64,000 bases of DNA from an uncultured Lachnospiraceae bacterium (GTDB taxonomy: Bacteria; Bacillota; Clostridia; Lachnospirales; Lachnospiraceae), in NCBI GenBank assembly GCA_905233955.1, contig CAJOFQ010000005.1:62001-126000 (forward strand), written 5' to 3'. The translations under genes were made by a program, and so were the position numbers. Under the pieces are notes generated by a model that worked only from the letters and a program-made list of their open reading frames with translations, was not told the origin of the DNA and did not search any database. Below, piece after piece: positions 55,101-63,466 of the stretch (its first letter is position 1; each line of letters begins with the position of its first letter).

Positions 55101-56427
55101 AGGAATCAAGGATGAGGATCTTCCCAAGCTATATGAAGCTTATCAGAGGATAGAAGAGGGGCGCAACCGCAATATCGAGGGAACCGGCCTTGGAATGAAT
55201 ATAACGCTTCAGCTTCTCAATCTGATGGGAAGCAAACTTAATGTAGAAAGTGTGTACGGTAAGGGAAGCAAGTTCTGGTTTGAGCTTAATCAGAGGATAA
55301 CAAATGACAGTCCTGTGGGTAATTTGCAGGAGAGAATACAGACCCTGTCTGACAATTACAGCTATACAGAAAGCTTTATAGCTCCTGATGCCAATATTCT
55401 GGTGGTGGACGACAACAGCATGAATCGTAAGGTATTCTTAAGCCTGCTAAAGCCTACCCAGGTTAAGATTACGGAGGCGGAAAGCGGTCAGGAAGCCATT
55501 AATCACGCCAGAAATAACCATTATGATATAATATTCATGGATCATATGATGCCTGAAATGGATGGTATAGAGGCAATGAAGAGGATAAGATCCATAGAAA
55601 ACGGTCCATGCGAGGGTACTCCGATTTATGTGCTTACCGCAAATGCAGTTTCTGGAGCAAAGGAAGAATATCTAAAAGTGGGATTTGACGGCTTTGTATC
55701 AAAACCGGTAGTTTCTGACAAGCTTGAGGAGGTTATCAGAAACGCCCTTCCCAAAGATATGGTTTTGCCGGCTCCTGAGAGTGAAGGTGAAATAGCAGAT
55801 TCCAGATCATCTTCTGATAATTCCTTTATAGATGAATTGCCCCAGGTAGATGGGCTGGATTGGTATTTTGCATTTTTGCATCTGCCTGATAAAGAGCTTT
55901 TGGAAGATACTGTAAAAGAATTTGCATCAGTATTGAACAGCCATTCCAGAAAGCTTTGTGATATGTATGACAGACTGCCTGACAAGGAGGCCTATGAGAG
56001 CTACAGGATATTTGTACATGGAATGAAATCACAGGCTTCTACTGTTGGAATAGTACCCCTTGCCGGAACTGCAAAAATATTGGAATACGCAGCCAGGGAT
56101 TTTGACGAGGATACTATCAGACGGTTGCATCCTGTATTTATCAATGAGTGGAACAGCTACTCTGACAAATTAAAGGGCGTGTTTGGAATAGGAGAAGAAG
56201 ATAAAAGCAACAAGCCAAGGGCCGACATGAATCATGTAAGGGCAATACTGGAGATGCTGCTTTCGGCAATGGAGGATTTTGATGTTGACCAGGCCGATGA
56301 GCTGGTGGGGCAGCTTTTGGAGTTCAGCTATGATGACGCAGTTTATAGCAAGATTATGGATTTAAAAGTTGCAGTTGCAGATTTGGATGACGATTCGATT
56401 GAGAGAATAGTGAGGGATATTGCATGA
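52138..56427 (+). CDS. hybrid sensor histidine kinase with long disordered extracellular insertion
   Basis: The 1429-residue kinase has a first TM helix (about 17-36), then an extracellular region of about 530 residues. The ends of this region (about 39-130 and 517-565) look like one beta-sandwich; between them lies a Ser/Thr/Gly/Asn/Asp-rich low-complexity stretch of about 380 residues, including a six-residue tandem repeat (TQQTGD, TSQTGN, TPQSGN) near residues 155-205. A multi-helix membrane domain follows (about 571-780), then a coiled coil, HisKA with MSHEIRTP (His837), HATPase (NILTNAVKYT, DTGIGI, GTGLGM), a receiver (Asp1135) and an HPt domain (His1294 in FVHGMKSQA). The architecture fits a phosphorelay. 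The gene overlaps the response regulator by 4 nt. Confidence 0.93.
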   Translation: MLYKVLFTKKMGERLRRLILTIIAVSIVVMFAGVLLRTFDQEDAQHALGETYDFSDGWTVTYADGTVEEDVTLPITLPKDNASKTVIANVLKSDYAGLTMNMHVDNASVQTYVNGTLTYEEGTEEDHGKNTLWKGGKKAVEKKAESDPLGNESTSRTGGTQQTGDTQQTGDTSQTGNTSQTGGTSRTDDTPQSSDTPPPGDTPQSGNSSSSSGDSTDGGSDNQPPRPADTSTDNSGTGDYSGDNNSQNINQNNNPFNRDSSNPGDTRNPAGFDPSTNNSGMPENRSSSGSPSPENRDAGQNQGSGQDRLSFSDRSFSGAGDSINNRMSDIGANSSASDVGGIGSGRASEGINSLGMGSANDQRVGSDSPGNNASVPGEQPKGSNDRSGSSFGLSTPFDTGDADIHDNSVDTKQADPAQSLGTDASETTLDIAEGSKNRQTGVTDNIELPDESPARTSENTDSTKKADNKDNTNSESQKNTLESVDKQTIISDGLKEVDKILKQEETTTDNKVYKNKVSADDFMVDIPNSAQDGDVVIMVFEQGDYDHSVQISAPQIAQRDAVVISKLRKSVLPLVCCILIIIFSAILVTLDATRIVSKTRPRGLIRLALLAMDMLLYSFLGTNIMVLFFNNELFFMVVQDLCYALVPMLLAWFFERGFRMHYPKRTEILMWITSIYAFICFFLETTRIIVLASIDTTTLGVQLFTLGMIISMLLSWKKDSEGYNTVWMDVTGYLFLTISLLMNPLNDFYPGVEVFDTIKILSTAACFLFLTCQHVHIVLSEYRERANAAANRLAREKKTVEEQNEKLAIAQAQAEDARLEAELANEAKGNFLANMSHEIRTPINAVLGMDEMILRESKEKDIRGYAMDIFTAGNTLLSLINDILDFSKIESGKMEIVPVDYDISSLINDLYNMIAARAKSKDLIFEVEMDETLPSRFYGDDVRIRQVLTNILTNAVKYTPEGHVWFRISGSRNDNEEILRFEVEDTGIGIKDEDLPKLYEAYQRIEEGRNRNIEGTGLGMNITLQLLNLMGSKLNVESVYGKGSKFWFELNQRITNDSPVGNLQERIQTLSDNYSYTESFIAPDANILVVDDNSMNRKVFLSLLKPTQVKITEAESGQEAINHARNNHYDIIFMDHMMPEMDGIEAMKRIRSIENGPCEGTPIYVLTANAVSGAKEEYLKVGFDGFVSKPVVSDKLEEVIRNALPKDMVLPAPESEGEIADSRSSSDNSFIDELPQVDGLDWYFAFLHLPDKELLEDTVKEFASVLNSHSRKLCDMYDRLPDKEAYESYRIFVHGMKSQASTVGIVPLAGTAKILEYAARDFDEDTIRRLHPVFINEWNSYSDKLKGVFGIGEEDKSNKPRADMNHVRAILEMLLSAMEDFDVDQADELVGQLLEFSYDDAVYSKIMDLKVAVADLDDDSIERIVRDIA
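52603..52765 (+). repeat. 18-bp tandem repeats inside the kinase gene
   Basis: About eight imperfect 18-bp units encode the hexapeptide repeats. The period is a multiple of three, so gain or loss of a unit changes linker length but keeps the frame. Confidence 0.7.
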
Positions 56428-57188
56428 AGCGAATACTGCTTGTAGGGAAAATGAACGATGTGGTCAAGGATTTAAACACATTCTTATCACAGAGATTTTA
56501 TGTACAGGTGTGTTCCGAGAACCCGTCTGTTGTAATAGGAATGCTTGATATAGTAAGGCCCGATCTGGTTATCATTTCACTTGTTGGTGCCATTGATATT
56601 GATGCAGTTATTTTTAATAAGCTAAAAACTGAGCATGACGAGCTGCCGGTGCTTACTATTGGAACAGAAGGAGAACGCCAGAAGTTTTTAAAATACTATG
56701 AGGACAGACAGTTTGATAATCTTATCAGGCCAATCAGCAGTCAGGATGTGCTGGATGCTATTATCAAAAAACTGGATTTGAAGGAAGGAGAGTATGATCT
56801 TATTCCTCAGGAGGATACCAGCGGGAAAAAGAAAATTCTGGTTGTGGACGATAATGCCCCCACATTAAGGAGCATGAAGGGCATGCTGGACGATAAATAT
56901 GATGTTATGATAGCTAATTCCGGAATCAAGGCCATGACGGCCATGGGAAAAAAGCGGCCGGATCTGATTCTGTTGGATTATGAGATGCCGGTTTGTGACG
57001 GCAGACAGACACTTGCAATGATAAGGGCTGACGAGGAGTTAGCTGATATTCCGGTGATTTTTTTAACAGGAGTCAGTGACAGAGGACATATTGAGGCGGT
57101 GCTTGATCTGAAGCCGGCGGGATATATGCTCAAGCCCCCAATCAAGGATAAGATCATAGAGGCAATCGAAAAGGCATTGACAAAGTAA
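56424..57188 (+). CDS. response regulator with a degenerate and a functional receiver domain
   Basis: The 254-residue protein overlaps the kinase stop by 4 nt. The first domain (1-115) has a receiver-like fold but lacks the phospho-accepting Asp: at the expected place it reads LVIISLVGAID. The second (about 133-254) is complete: VVDDN, Asp185 in LLDYEMP, the Thr in FLTG and Lys in LKPP. There is no DNA-binding or enzymatic output domain, so it must act by protein contact, or as a phosphate relay or sink for the kinase. Confidence 0.88.
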   Translation: MKRILLVGKMNDVVKDLNTFLSQRFYVQVCSENPSVVIGMLDIVRPDLVIISLVGAIDIDAVIFNKLKTEHDELPVLTIGTEGERQKFLKYYEDRQFDNLIRPISSQDVLDAIIKKLDLKEGEYDLIPQEDTSGKKKILVVDDNAPTLRSMKGMLDDKYDVMIANSGIKAMTAMGKKRPDLILLDYEMPVCDGRQTLAMIRADEELADIPVIFLTGVSDRGHIEAVLDLKPAGYMLKPPIKDKIIEAIEKALTK

Positions 57189-57228
57189 TATAAGCCGTTT
57201 ATGGTTATTTGTTGTGACAAACTATAAA

Positions 57229-57380
57229 TAGTGTGCTGGCACATTCATAATTGAACTATCTGTGCCCTATTTACGCCATCTGCGTCGTTATCCTCAATCG
57301 CCGTAGCTACGGCTACGACTCATTCGGGACGCAAATATGACCCAGATTATTAGTTCAAAGATGAATGTGTCAGCACACTA
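57229..57380. mobile_element. 152-bp MITE-like inverted-repeat element
   Basis: The ends 57229-57248 and 57361-57380 are inverted copies over 20 bp with one mismatch; 57253-57258 and 57351-57356 extend the pairing. Both ends are TA, the duplication left by IS630/Tc1-type transposases. The interior has no gene but holds the palindrome GCCGTAGCTACGGC (57300-57313) and further pairing, so the whole element could fold into one long hairpin. It lies between the response regulator stop and the isocitrate dehydrogenase start. Confidence 0.65.
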
Positions 57381-57400
57381 GATGAGAGAAAGGATTGATT

Positions 57401-58612
57401 ATGGATAAGATTACAATGACTACTCCGCTGGTGGAGATGGATGGAGATGAAATGACCAGGATTCTCTGGGGCATGATAAAGGATGAACTGATACTGCCAT
57501 TTGTAGATTTAAAGACCGAATACTATGATTTGGGACTTGAAAAGCGCAATGAAACTGATGATCAGATTACCATTGAAGCTGCAAATGCCACCAAAAAATA
57601 TGGCGTTGCAGTCAAATGCGCTACCATTACACCTAACGCCGCCAGGGTTGAGGAGTACAAATTAAAAGAAATGTGGAAAAGTCCTAACGGGACAATAAGA
57701 GCAATTTTGGACGGAACTGTTTTTCGTGCACCTATTATAGTGAAGGGAATAGAGCCCTGCGTGAAAAACTGGAAGCGGCCTATTACAATTGCCCGTCATG
57801 CATACGGCGATGTATATAAGGCATCAGAAATGAAGATACCGGGCAAGGGTAAGGTAGAGCTTGTTTATACACCGGATGAGGGCGAAGAGCAGAGGATAAT
57901 AGTGCATGAGTTTGACGGACCCGGAATTGTAACCGGTCAGCATAATCTCAACTCTTCCATTATCAGTTTTGCCAGAAGCTGTTTTAACTTTGCCCTGGAT
58001 GTCAAGCAGGATCTGTGGTTTGCAACCAAGGATACCATTTCAAAACAGTATGATCACACCTTCAAGGATATTTTTGAGGAAATTTTTGAATCAGAATACA
58101 AGGATAGATTTGAAAAAGCCGGCATTACTTATTTCTACACATTGATAGATGATGCTGTAGCAAGAGTAATGAAATCAGAGGGCGGATTCATCTGGGCCTG
58201 CAAGAACTATGATGGAGATGTAATGAGCGATATGCTGTCTTCTGCCTTTGGGTCTCTTGCGATGATGACATCAGTTCTTGTGTCTCCTGAGGGCTATTAT
58301 GAATACGAGGCGGCTCACGGAACTGTACAAAGGCATTATTACAAGCATTTGAACGGGGAGGAGACCTCTACTAATTCTGTAGCAACTATTTTTGCCTGGA
58401 GCGGTGCATTGAGAAAAAGAGGAGAAATAGACGAATTACCAAAGCTTATTGATTTTGCCAATAAGCTGGAAGAAGCCTGCATCAAGACGATAGAAGGCGG
58501 AGAGATGACGGGGGATCTTGTGCTTATAACTTCCAATCCTAATCCTACAAAGCTTACCAGCAGGGAATTCATCAGGGCAATCCGCCTTAAGCTAGAGGGA
58601 CTTCTGTTTTGA
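57401..58612 (+). CDS. NADP-dependent isocitrate dehydrogenase, eukaryote-like type
   Basis: ATG 57401 follows AGAAAGGA. The 403-residue enzyme is of the type II IDH family shared with eukaryotes: [21 protein letters not shown], the substrate loop [19 protein letters not shown], and the metal-binding stretch [26 protein letters not shown]. It converts isocitrate to 2-oxoglutarate, feeding glutamate synthesis. Its ribosome binding site is only about 8 nt from the end of the MITE-like element, so that element may carry or disturb its promoter. Confidence 0.94.
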   Translation: MDKITMTTPLVEMDGDEMTRILWGMIKDELILPFVDLKTEYYDLGLEKRNETDDQITIEAANATKKYGVAVKCATITPNAARVEEYKLKEMWKSPNGTIRAILDGTVFRAPIIVKGIEPCVKNWKRPITIARHAYGDVYKASEMKIPGKGKVELVYTPDEGEEQRIIVHEFDGPGIVTGQHNLNSSIISFARSCFNFALDVKQDLWFATKDTISKQYDHTFKDIFEEIFESEYKDRFEKAGITYFYTLIDDAVARVMKSEGGFIWACKNYDGDVMSDMLSSAFGSLAMMTSVLVSPEGYYEYEAAHGTVQRHYYKHLNGEETSTNSVATIFAWSGALRKRGEIDELPKLIDFANKLEEACIKTIEGGEMTGDLVLITSNPNPTKLTSREFIRAIRLKLEGLLF

Positions 58613-60513
58613 GCGCAATCCTTTCTGTATCGAATTTGTCAAAAGAATACGGTCAAAGGGTACTTTTTGAGCGTCTTTCCTTTGAGCTGTCCGGTGAGCA
58701 GAGACTTGCAATAGTGGGACCTAACGGCTGCGGCAAGTCTACACTTCTTTCCATAATATCCGGTGAAAAGGAAATGACATCAGGCAGTGTCAGTTTAGAA
58801 TCAGGCCGGTCACTGGGATATCTTGAGCAGTATCAGACGGCAGACGAGAGCTATTCAAATATTCACGATTATGTTTTGTCAGTAAGATCGGATATTCTTG
58901 ACATGGAAGAACAGCTTGTCAGGCTGGAGGATGATATGCGCTCGCCCGGCGCGCTTTCGTCTGTAATGGAAGAATATCATACTATTTCTCACAAGTATGA
59001 GCTGGCAGACGGTGCTTCATATAGAAGCAGAGTTGTTGGAGTTCTAAAAGGCCTTGGTTTTGAAGAAAGTGATTTTGATAAAAGCATGGCCAGGCTTTCA
59101 GGCGGACAGAAGACCAGGGTAAATCTTGCAAGACTGCTGCTGATGGATCCTGATGTGATGCTTTTGGATGAGCCGGTTAATCATTTGGATCTTAAATCCA
59201 TTGAATGGCTGGAAGGTTTTTTATCCTCTTACAAAAGAGCGGTAATTGTGGTAGCCCATGACAGGTATTTTTTGGACAGAATAGCTACAGATGTACTGGA
59301 TCTGGGATCTGACAGAAATATGTTATACCACGGTAATTATACCGCATTTGTAAGGGAAAAGGCCGAGCGAAAAAAGGCATATGAAAAGGCATACAGCAAA
59401 CAACAAAAGGAGATAAAGCACCAGGAAGAAGTAATAACCAGGCTAAAGCAGTTCAATCGTGAAAAATCCATAAGAAGAGCCGAAAGCCGTCAGAAAAAAT
59501 TGGATTCAATGGAGCTGATGGATGCGCCTGAAAAAGAGAGGGATCAGATGCGCATAAGTCTGCCTTGTGACAGACAAAGCGGCAAGGATGTATTAAATAT
59601 TTCGGGACTTGGCAAGAGCTTTCAGGATCACAGGGTTTTTTCAGACATAAGCTTTTTGGTTCAAAGAGGCCAAAGGGTAGCTCTTATTGGTGAGAATGGC
59701 TGTGGAAAGACTACTATTCTTAAGATCATCAACGAAATTATTCCTCCGGATGAGGGAAGCGTTAAGCTGGGTGCAGGTGTTGAGGTTGCGTATTATGACC
59801 AGGAGCAGCAGAATCTTAACGAAGAAAAAACACTATTTGAGGAATTGTCTGATACTTACTCGGGGCTGTCTACCACCAGGATAAGAAATGTTTTGGCGGC
59901 TTTTTTGTTTAAGGAGGATGATGCCTTCAAAAAGATCAGTGACCTTTCAGGAGGGGAAAGAGGAAGGATTTCACTGTGTAAATTAATGCTTTTAGGAGCA
60001 AATTTTTTGATCCTGGATGAGCCTACAAACCATCTTGATATGGAGTCAAAGGAGATATTGGCAAATGCGCTGCTTGCATATTCAGGAACGCTGCTGTATG
60101 TTTCTCATGACAGGTATTTTATTAATCAGACTGCGGATCGGATTTTGGAGCTTTCAACAGAGCATGGCATAAGAGAATTCCTGGGTGATTATGATTACTA
60201 TCAGACAAAGCGCAATGAGCTTGATAAAAAGAGCGAAAGCGCAAAAGCATCAGATAATAAAAATACATCCTCCAAGGAAGAATGGATACGGCAAAAGGAA
60301 GCAAAGACTCTGGAGAAAAAACGGGAAAATCAGAGGATCAAAATAGAAGAGGAAATAGAGAGGTTGGAGACCAGGGACGAGGAAATCAATGAAGCTTTTT
60401 TAGATGAGAGTATTGCTAAGGATCCCAAGAAGCTGGGAGAGCTTACAAGCGAACAGAAGCTTGTTAAGGAAAGCCTGTCTGTGCTGTACCAAAAATGGGA
60501 GATGCTGGTTTGA
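58609..60513 (+). CDS. ABC-F family ribosome-associated ATPase
   Basis: TTG 58609 overlaps the previous stop. The 634-residue protein has two ABC domains in one chain: GPNGCGKST with [12 protein letters not shown] and [11 protein letters not shown], then GENGCGKTT with [11 protein letters not shown] and [11 protein letters not shown]. The interdomain linker ([23 protein letters not shown]) is basic and helical, as in P-site-tRNA-interaction motifs. No TM segments are present, so it is a translation factor rather than a transporter. The C-terminal coiled coil resembles YdiF. Antibiotic resistance is possible for some ABC-F proteins but not indicated here. Confidence 0.9.
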   Translation: MSAILSVSNLSKEYGQRVLFERLSFELSGEQRLAIVGPNGCGKSTLLSIISGEKEMTSGSVSLESGRSLGYLEQYQTADESYSNIHDYVLSVRSDILDMEEQLVRLEDDMRSPGALSSVMEEYHTISHKYELADGASYRSRVVGVLKGLGFEESDFDKSMARLSGGQKTRVNLARLLLMDPDVMLLDEPVNHLDLKSIEWLEGFLSSYKRAVIVVAHDRYFLDRIATDVLDLGSDRNMLYHGNYTAFVREKAERKKAYEKAYSKQQKEIKHQEEVITRLKQFNREKSIRRAESRQKKLDSMELMDAPEKERDQMRISLPCDRQSGKDVLNISGLGKSFQDHRVFSDISFLVQRGQRVALIGENGCGKTTILKIINEIIPPDEGSVKLGAGVEVAYYDQEQQNLNEEKTLFEELSDTYSGLSTTRIRNVLAAFLFKEDDAFKKISDLSGGERGRISLCKLMLLGANFLILDEPTNHLDMESKEILANALLAYSGTLLYVSHDRYFINQTADRILELSTEHGIREFLGDYDYYQTKRNELDKKSESAKASDNKNTSSKEEWIRQKEAKTLEKKRENQRIKIEEEIERLETRDEEINEAFLDESIAKDPKKLGELTSEQKLVKESLSVLYQKWEMLV

Positions 60514-60538
60514 CATGGACATTGTAAATATCTATACT
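60510..60538 (+). promoter_or_regulatory. sigma-A promoter of the coiled-coil protein gene
   Basis: TTGACA (60510-60515) and TATACT (60533-60538), 17 bp apart, a near-perfect sigma-A promoter that overlaps the last bases of the ABC-F gene. Confidence 0.8.
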
Positions 60539-60574
60539 TGAAACAGTTCCAAAAGGACATAAAGGGGGATGAAA

Positions 60575-61243
60575 ATGGATGATGCTGCTTTTGAGGCTGC
60601 TATAAAGGCATGTAGAGTTCCTATACTGGTTCTGGATCAGAAATGGCATAGATTATTTGCTATTTCAGGAAAGCCTGAAGAGGTCAAGGAGGTTGAGGTT
60701 CAGATTAATGAGCTTTTGGCCAGGCAGGGCAAGCTTAACGAGGAGATCAAGCGGCTGAAGAAGATCAAGGCCGATCTTATGAAGCAGGTGATGGACAATA
60801 TGGGCGGAGCCGATTCTGATACTGCAACAGCCGAGGAAGAAAAACAGCTTGATGAGGCAAAAAGACTTTTGGAAGAAACTAAGGAAAGACAGGAGTCTGA
60901 CGAGGATGAGCTGTTATCTGCCCAGGAACAGCTTAGGGACAATAATAACAAGCTTATGCTTCTTACTATGCAGTTTTCATATGACAAGCTTAGAAGCAAT
61001 ACTGACCAGATTAATGAAATTTCCGAATGGATAGCAGATGTCCGCGTCAAGCTTAAAAAGAACATAATAAAAAAGCAAAACAGAGAGATCAATAATCGTG
61101 AGATGTATACATACATGCACGATCTGTTCGGTAAGGATGTTATGAAGCTGTTTGATGTTCATTATGATGAAGAGGGCAAGCTGATTTTAAGAGAGCATCT
61201 TGAGGAAGAACAGATAGCTGCAGCAAGGGTGTCAAAGGATTAA
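60575..61243 (+). CDS. unknown cytoplasmic coiled-coil protein
   Basis: ATG 60575 is 7 nt after AAAGGGGG; ATG 60569 is too close. The 222-residue product starts with a short ordered segment (DDAAFEAAIKACRVPILVLDQKWHRLF) and continues as a long charged coiled coil (about 35-160), ending in an acidic region. No membrane helix or known domain is seen. It has its own strong promoter and is followed after 5 nt by the NAD(P)HX dehydratase gene. Confidence 0.7.
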   Translation: MDDAAFEAAIKACRVPILVLDQKWHRLFAISGKPEEVKEVEVQINELLARQGKLNEEIKRLKKIKADLMKQVMDNMGGADSDTATAEEEKQLDEAKRLLEETKERQESDEDELLSAQEQLRDNNNKLMLLTMQFSYDKLRSNTDQINEISEWIADVRVKLKKNIIKKQNREINNREMYTYMHDLFGKDVMKLFDVHYDEEGKLILREHLEEEQIAAARVSKD

Positions 61244-61248
61244 GGAAA

Positions 61249-62193
61249 ATGCTTCAGAGTAATATTAGAGTTAAGAGATCCACCTCTGTCTTAAAGGAAT
61301 TAAGTCAGAACCAGAGGGAAAAAGAAAAAAAGCCGGTTCGCCTGAATGACAGGAGCCTTGCCAGATTAATTCCAACCCGCAGGGAAAATGGTAATAAAAG
61401 CACCTTTGGCAAGGTATTAGTGGTTGCGGGAAGCCAGAATATGGCAGGAGCCGCCATACTTGCTGCAAGGGCTGCATTTGCCGCTGGATGCGGAATGGTC
61501 ATGGTTTTAACGGATGAGTGCAACAGGGTCATAATGCAGACAGCAGTACCTGAGGCCTTGCTTGCTACTTATGATGGTGAAATAGACACTGAGGTTGTGG
61601 AGAATGCCCTGGAGTGGGCTTCATGCGTTCTTATAGGACCGGGGTTGTCCACCGGTGACGAAGCAAGGGATCTGTTGGATTATGTAATGCAGCATTCAGG
61701 ACGGATGCCTATAGTTTTTGATGCAGATGCCCTTAATATTATCTCAGAGGATGAGAGCAGGATGAATTTTGCGGGCAGGAAAGCAATAGTAACACCCCAT
61801 GTCGGGGAGATGTCACGATTGGTGGGTATGCCGATTTCCGAGATTCAGTCCCATATGACAGAGACTGCAGAGGCTTTTGCCGCGCATCACGGCATTACAG
61901 TGCTATTGAAGGATGCGGTATCTGTTATTTCTTCTCCCGGAAGAAAAACAGTAGAGAATCATACCGGAAACAGCGGTATGGCTACTGCAGGAAGCGGAGA
62001 TGTGCTGGCAGGTCTTATAACAGGACTTGTGGCACAGGGTATGACTAATCCCGATGCTGCAATGGTTGGAGCATATATGCACGGAAGGGCAGGAGAGTTT
62101 GCTGCCATGGAAAAGACGGAATATTCGATGACAGCTTCGGATATAATCCGGCATATACCTGATGTTTTTGCTCTTGCGTTTAGTCACTGTTAA
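61249..62193 (+). CDS. nnrD: ADP-dependent NAD(P)H-hydrate dehydratase
   Basis: Repairs hydrated NADH and NADPH. The 314-residue protein is a ribokinase-fold YjeF C-terminal domain: KSTFGKVLVVAGSQNMAGAAILAARAAFAAGCGMV, VLIGPGLSTGD, FDADALN, IVTPHVGEMSRL and the signature NSGMATAGSGDVLAGLI. It lacks the N-terminal epimerase half found in bifunctional enzymes, and has instead a basic tail of about 45 residues. Translation may be coupled to the upstream gene. Confidence 0.92.
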   Translation: MLQSNIRVKRSTSVLKELSQNQREKEKKPVRLNDRSLARLIPTRRENGNKSTFGKVLVVAGSQNMAGAAILAARAAFAAGCGMVMVLTDECNRVIMQTAVPEALLATYDGEIDTEVVENALEWASCVLIGPGLSTGDEARDLLDYVMQHSGRMPIVFDADALNIISEDESRMNFAGRKAIVTPHVGEMSRLVGMPISEIQSHMTETAEAFAAHHGITVLLKDAVSVISSPGRKTVENHTGNSGMATAGSGDVLAGLITGLVAQGMTNPDAAMVGAYMHGRAGEFAAMEKTEYSMTASDIIRHIPDVFALAFSHC

Positions 62194-62201
62194 GAAATAA
62201 C

Positions 62202-62247
62202 TTAGGAATTCTAACTTGTCTTCGAATCCAGCGTTATAATTTCCTAA
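62202..62247 (+). promoter_or_regulatory. possible promoter region of alr
   Basis: TATAAT at 62235-62240 has no good -35 box (TAACTT at 62212-62217 is the best). It is enclosed by a 7-bp inverted repeat (62202-62208 and 62241-62247) that might be an operator. Confidence 0.35.
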
Positions 62248-62296
62248 TTTATTTCTGAACAGTTCCTTGCGAATAGTGCCTTAGGAGGGTATACAG

Positions 62297-63466
62297 ATGG
62301 ATCATTTGAGGATTTGTGCCAGGGTGGATCTGGACGCAATTTCCCACAATATACATTTTATCAGACAACATCTAAGGGACGGCGGAAGCGACGCCGGGAT
62401 TATTGCTGTAATAAAAGCGGATGCCTATGGGCATGGCGCTCTTCCAATAGCATCATATATGGAAAAGCATTCCCTGGTCAGAGGATTTGCAGTCGCCACT
62501 TATGAAGAGGCAAGGGAGTTGTATGACGGTGGAATCAAATCGCCTGTTTTGATTCTGGGATATACATTTCCTCATACTTACAAGGATATTATACAGTGTG
62601 GATTCAGACCTGTAATTTTTACAACGGATATGGCGACGGATTATGCAGCGGCAGCCGATGCCTGTCAGAAAAAGGTATACTGTCATATCAAAATTGATAC
62701 AGGCATGAGCCGCATAGGTTTCGGCGTTACTGATGAGGCGTGTGACAAGATAAAAAAGATTTTCGAGGAAAATCATTCTTTGGTTCCGGAAGGGATATTT
62801 ACACATTTTGCAAGGGCAGATGAAGCTGATAAGACCCCTACAAGGATTCAGACAGAAGCTTTTGAAACAATAATATCCAAGCTTGAAAAAAGAGGTCTGA
62901 CTTTTCCGATAGTTCACGCTTCCAACAGTGCGGCTATCCTTGAATATGATAAGGCATGGTTTGACTGTGTCAGGGCAGGCATAATAATTTATGGACTTAT
63001 GCCATCCGACGAGGTACAACAGGGTTATGATTTAAGACCTGTCCTGTCCCTTTACAGTCGAATAGTGATGATCAAGGAAATAAAAAAGGGTACTGCGGTC
63101 AGCTATGGCGGAACCTATATAGCAGACCAGGACAGAAGGATAGCCACAATCCCTGTAGGCTATGCGGATGGATATTCAAGAGGACTCTCAGGCAAGGGAG
63201 CAGTTTTAATTCATAAGAAAAGGGCTCCCATCATTGGCAGGATATGCATGGATCAGCTAATGGTTGATGTGACTGATATTCCTGAGGCATCACTGTTCGA
63301 TGAGGTGACTTTGATCGGATCGGATGGCGATGAAAAAATTACATTAGAAGAGCTGGGAGATCAGTCCGGCAGATTCAATTATGAGTTTGCCTGCTGTCTG
63401 GGCAACAGGATCCCCAGGCTTTATTATTCAGATGGCGAGCTAATTGATACAAAGGAGTATTATTGA
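62297..63466 (+). CDS. alr: alanine racemase
   Basis: Alanine racemase supplies D-alanine for peptidoglycan. The 389-residue PLP enzyme has the PLP lysine in IAVIKADAYGHGA, the catalytic Tyr region GTAVSYGGTY, and the signature IKIDTGMSRIGF. AGGAGG at 62283-62288 gives a normal start. The stop overlaps the next gene as TGATG. Confidence 0.97.
   Translation: MDHLRICARVDLDAISHNIHFIRQHLRDGGSDAGIIAVIKADAYGHGALPIASYMEKHSLVRGFAVATYEEARELYDGGIKSPVLILGYTFPHTYKDIIQCGFRPVIFTTDMATDYAAAADACQKKVYCHIKIDTGMSRIGFGVTDEACDKIKKIFEENHSLVPEGIFTHFARADEADKTPTRIQTEAFETIISKLEKRGLTFPIVHASNSAAILEYDKAWFDCVRAGIIIYGLMPSDEVQQGYDLRPVLSLYSRIVMIKEIKKGTAVSYGGTYIADQDRRIATIPVGYADGYSRGLSGKGAVLIHKKRAPIIGRICMDQLMVDVTDIPEASLFDEVTLIGSDGDEKITLEELGDQSGRFNYEFACCLGNRIPRLYYSDGELIDTKEYY

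Noticed and set aside
62216..62240. TTCGAATCC resembling a tRNA T-loop
   Set aside because: No acceptor, D or anticodon stems can be formed around it; the surrounding bases are better explained as the alr promoter region.
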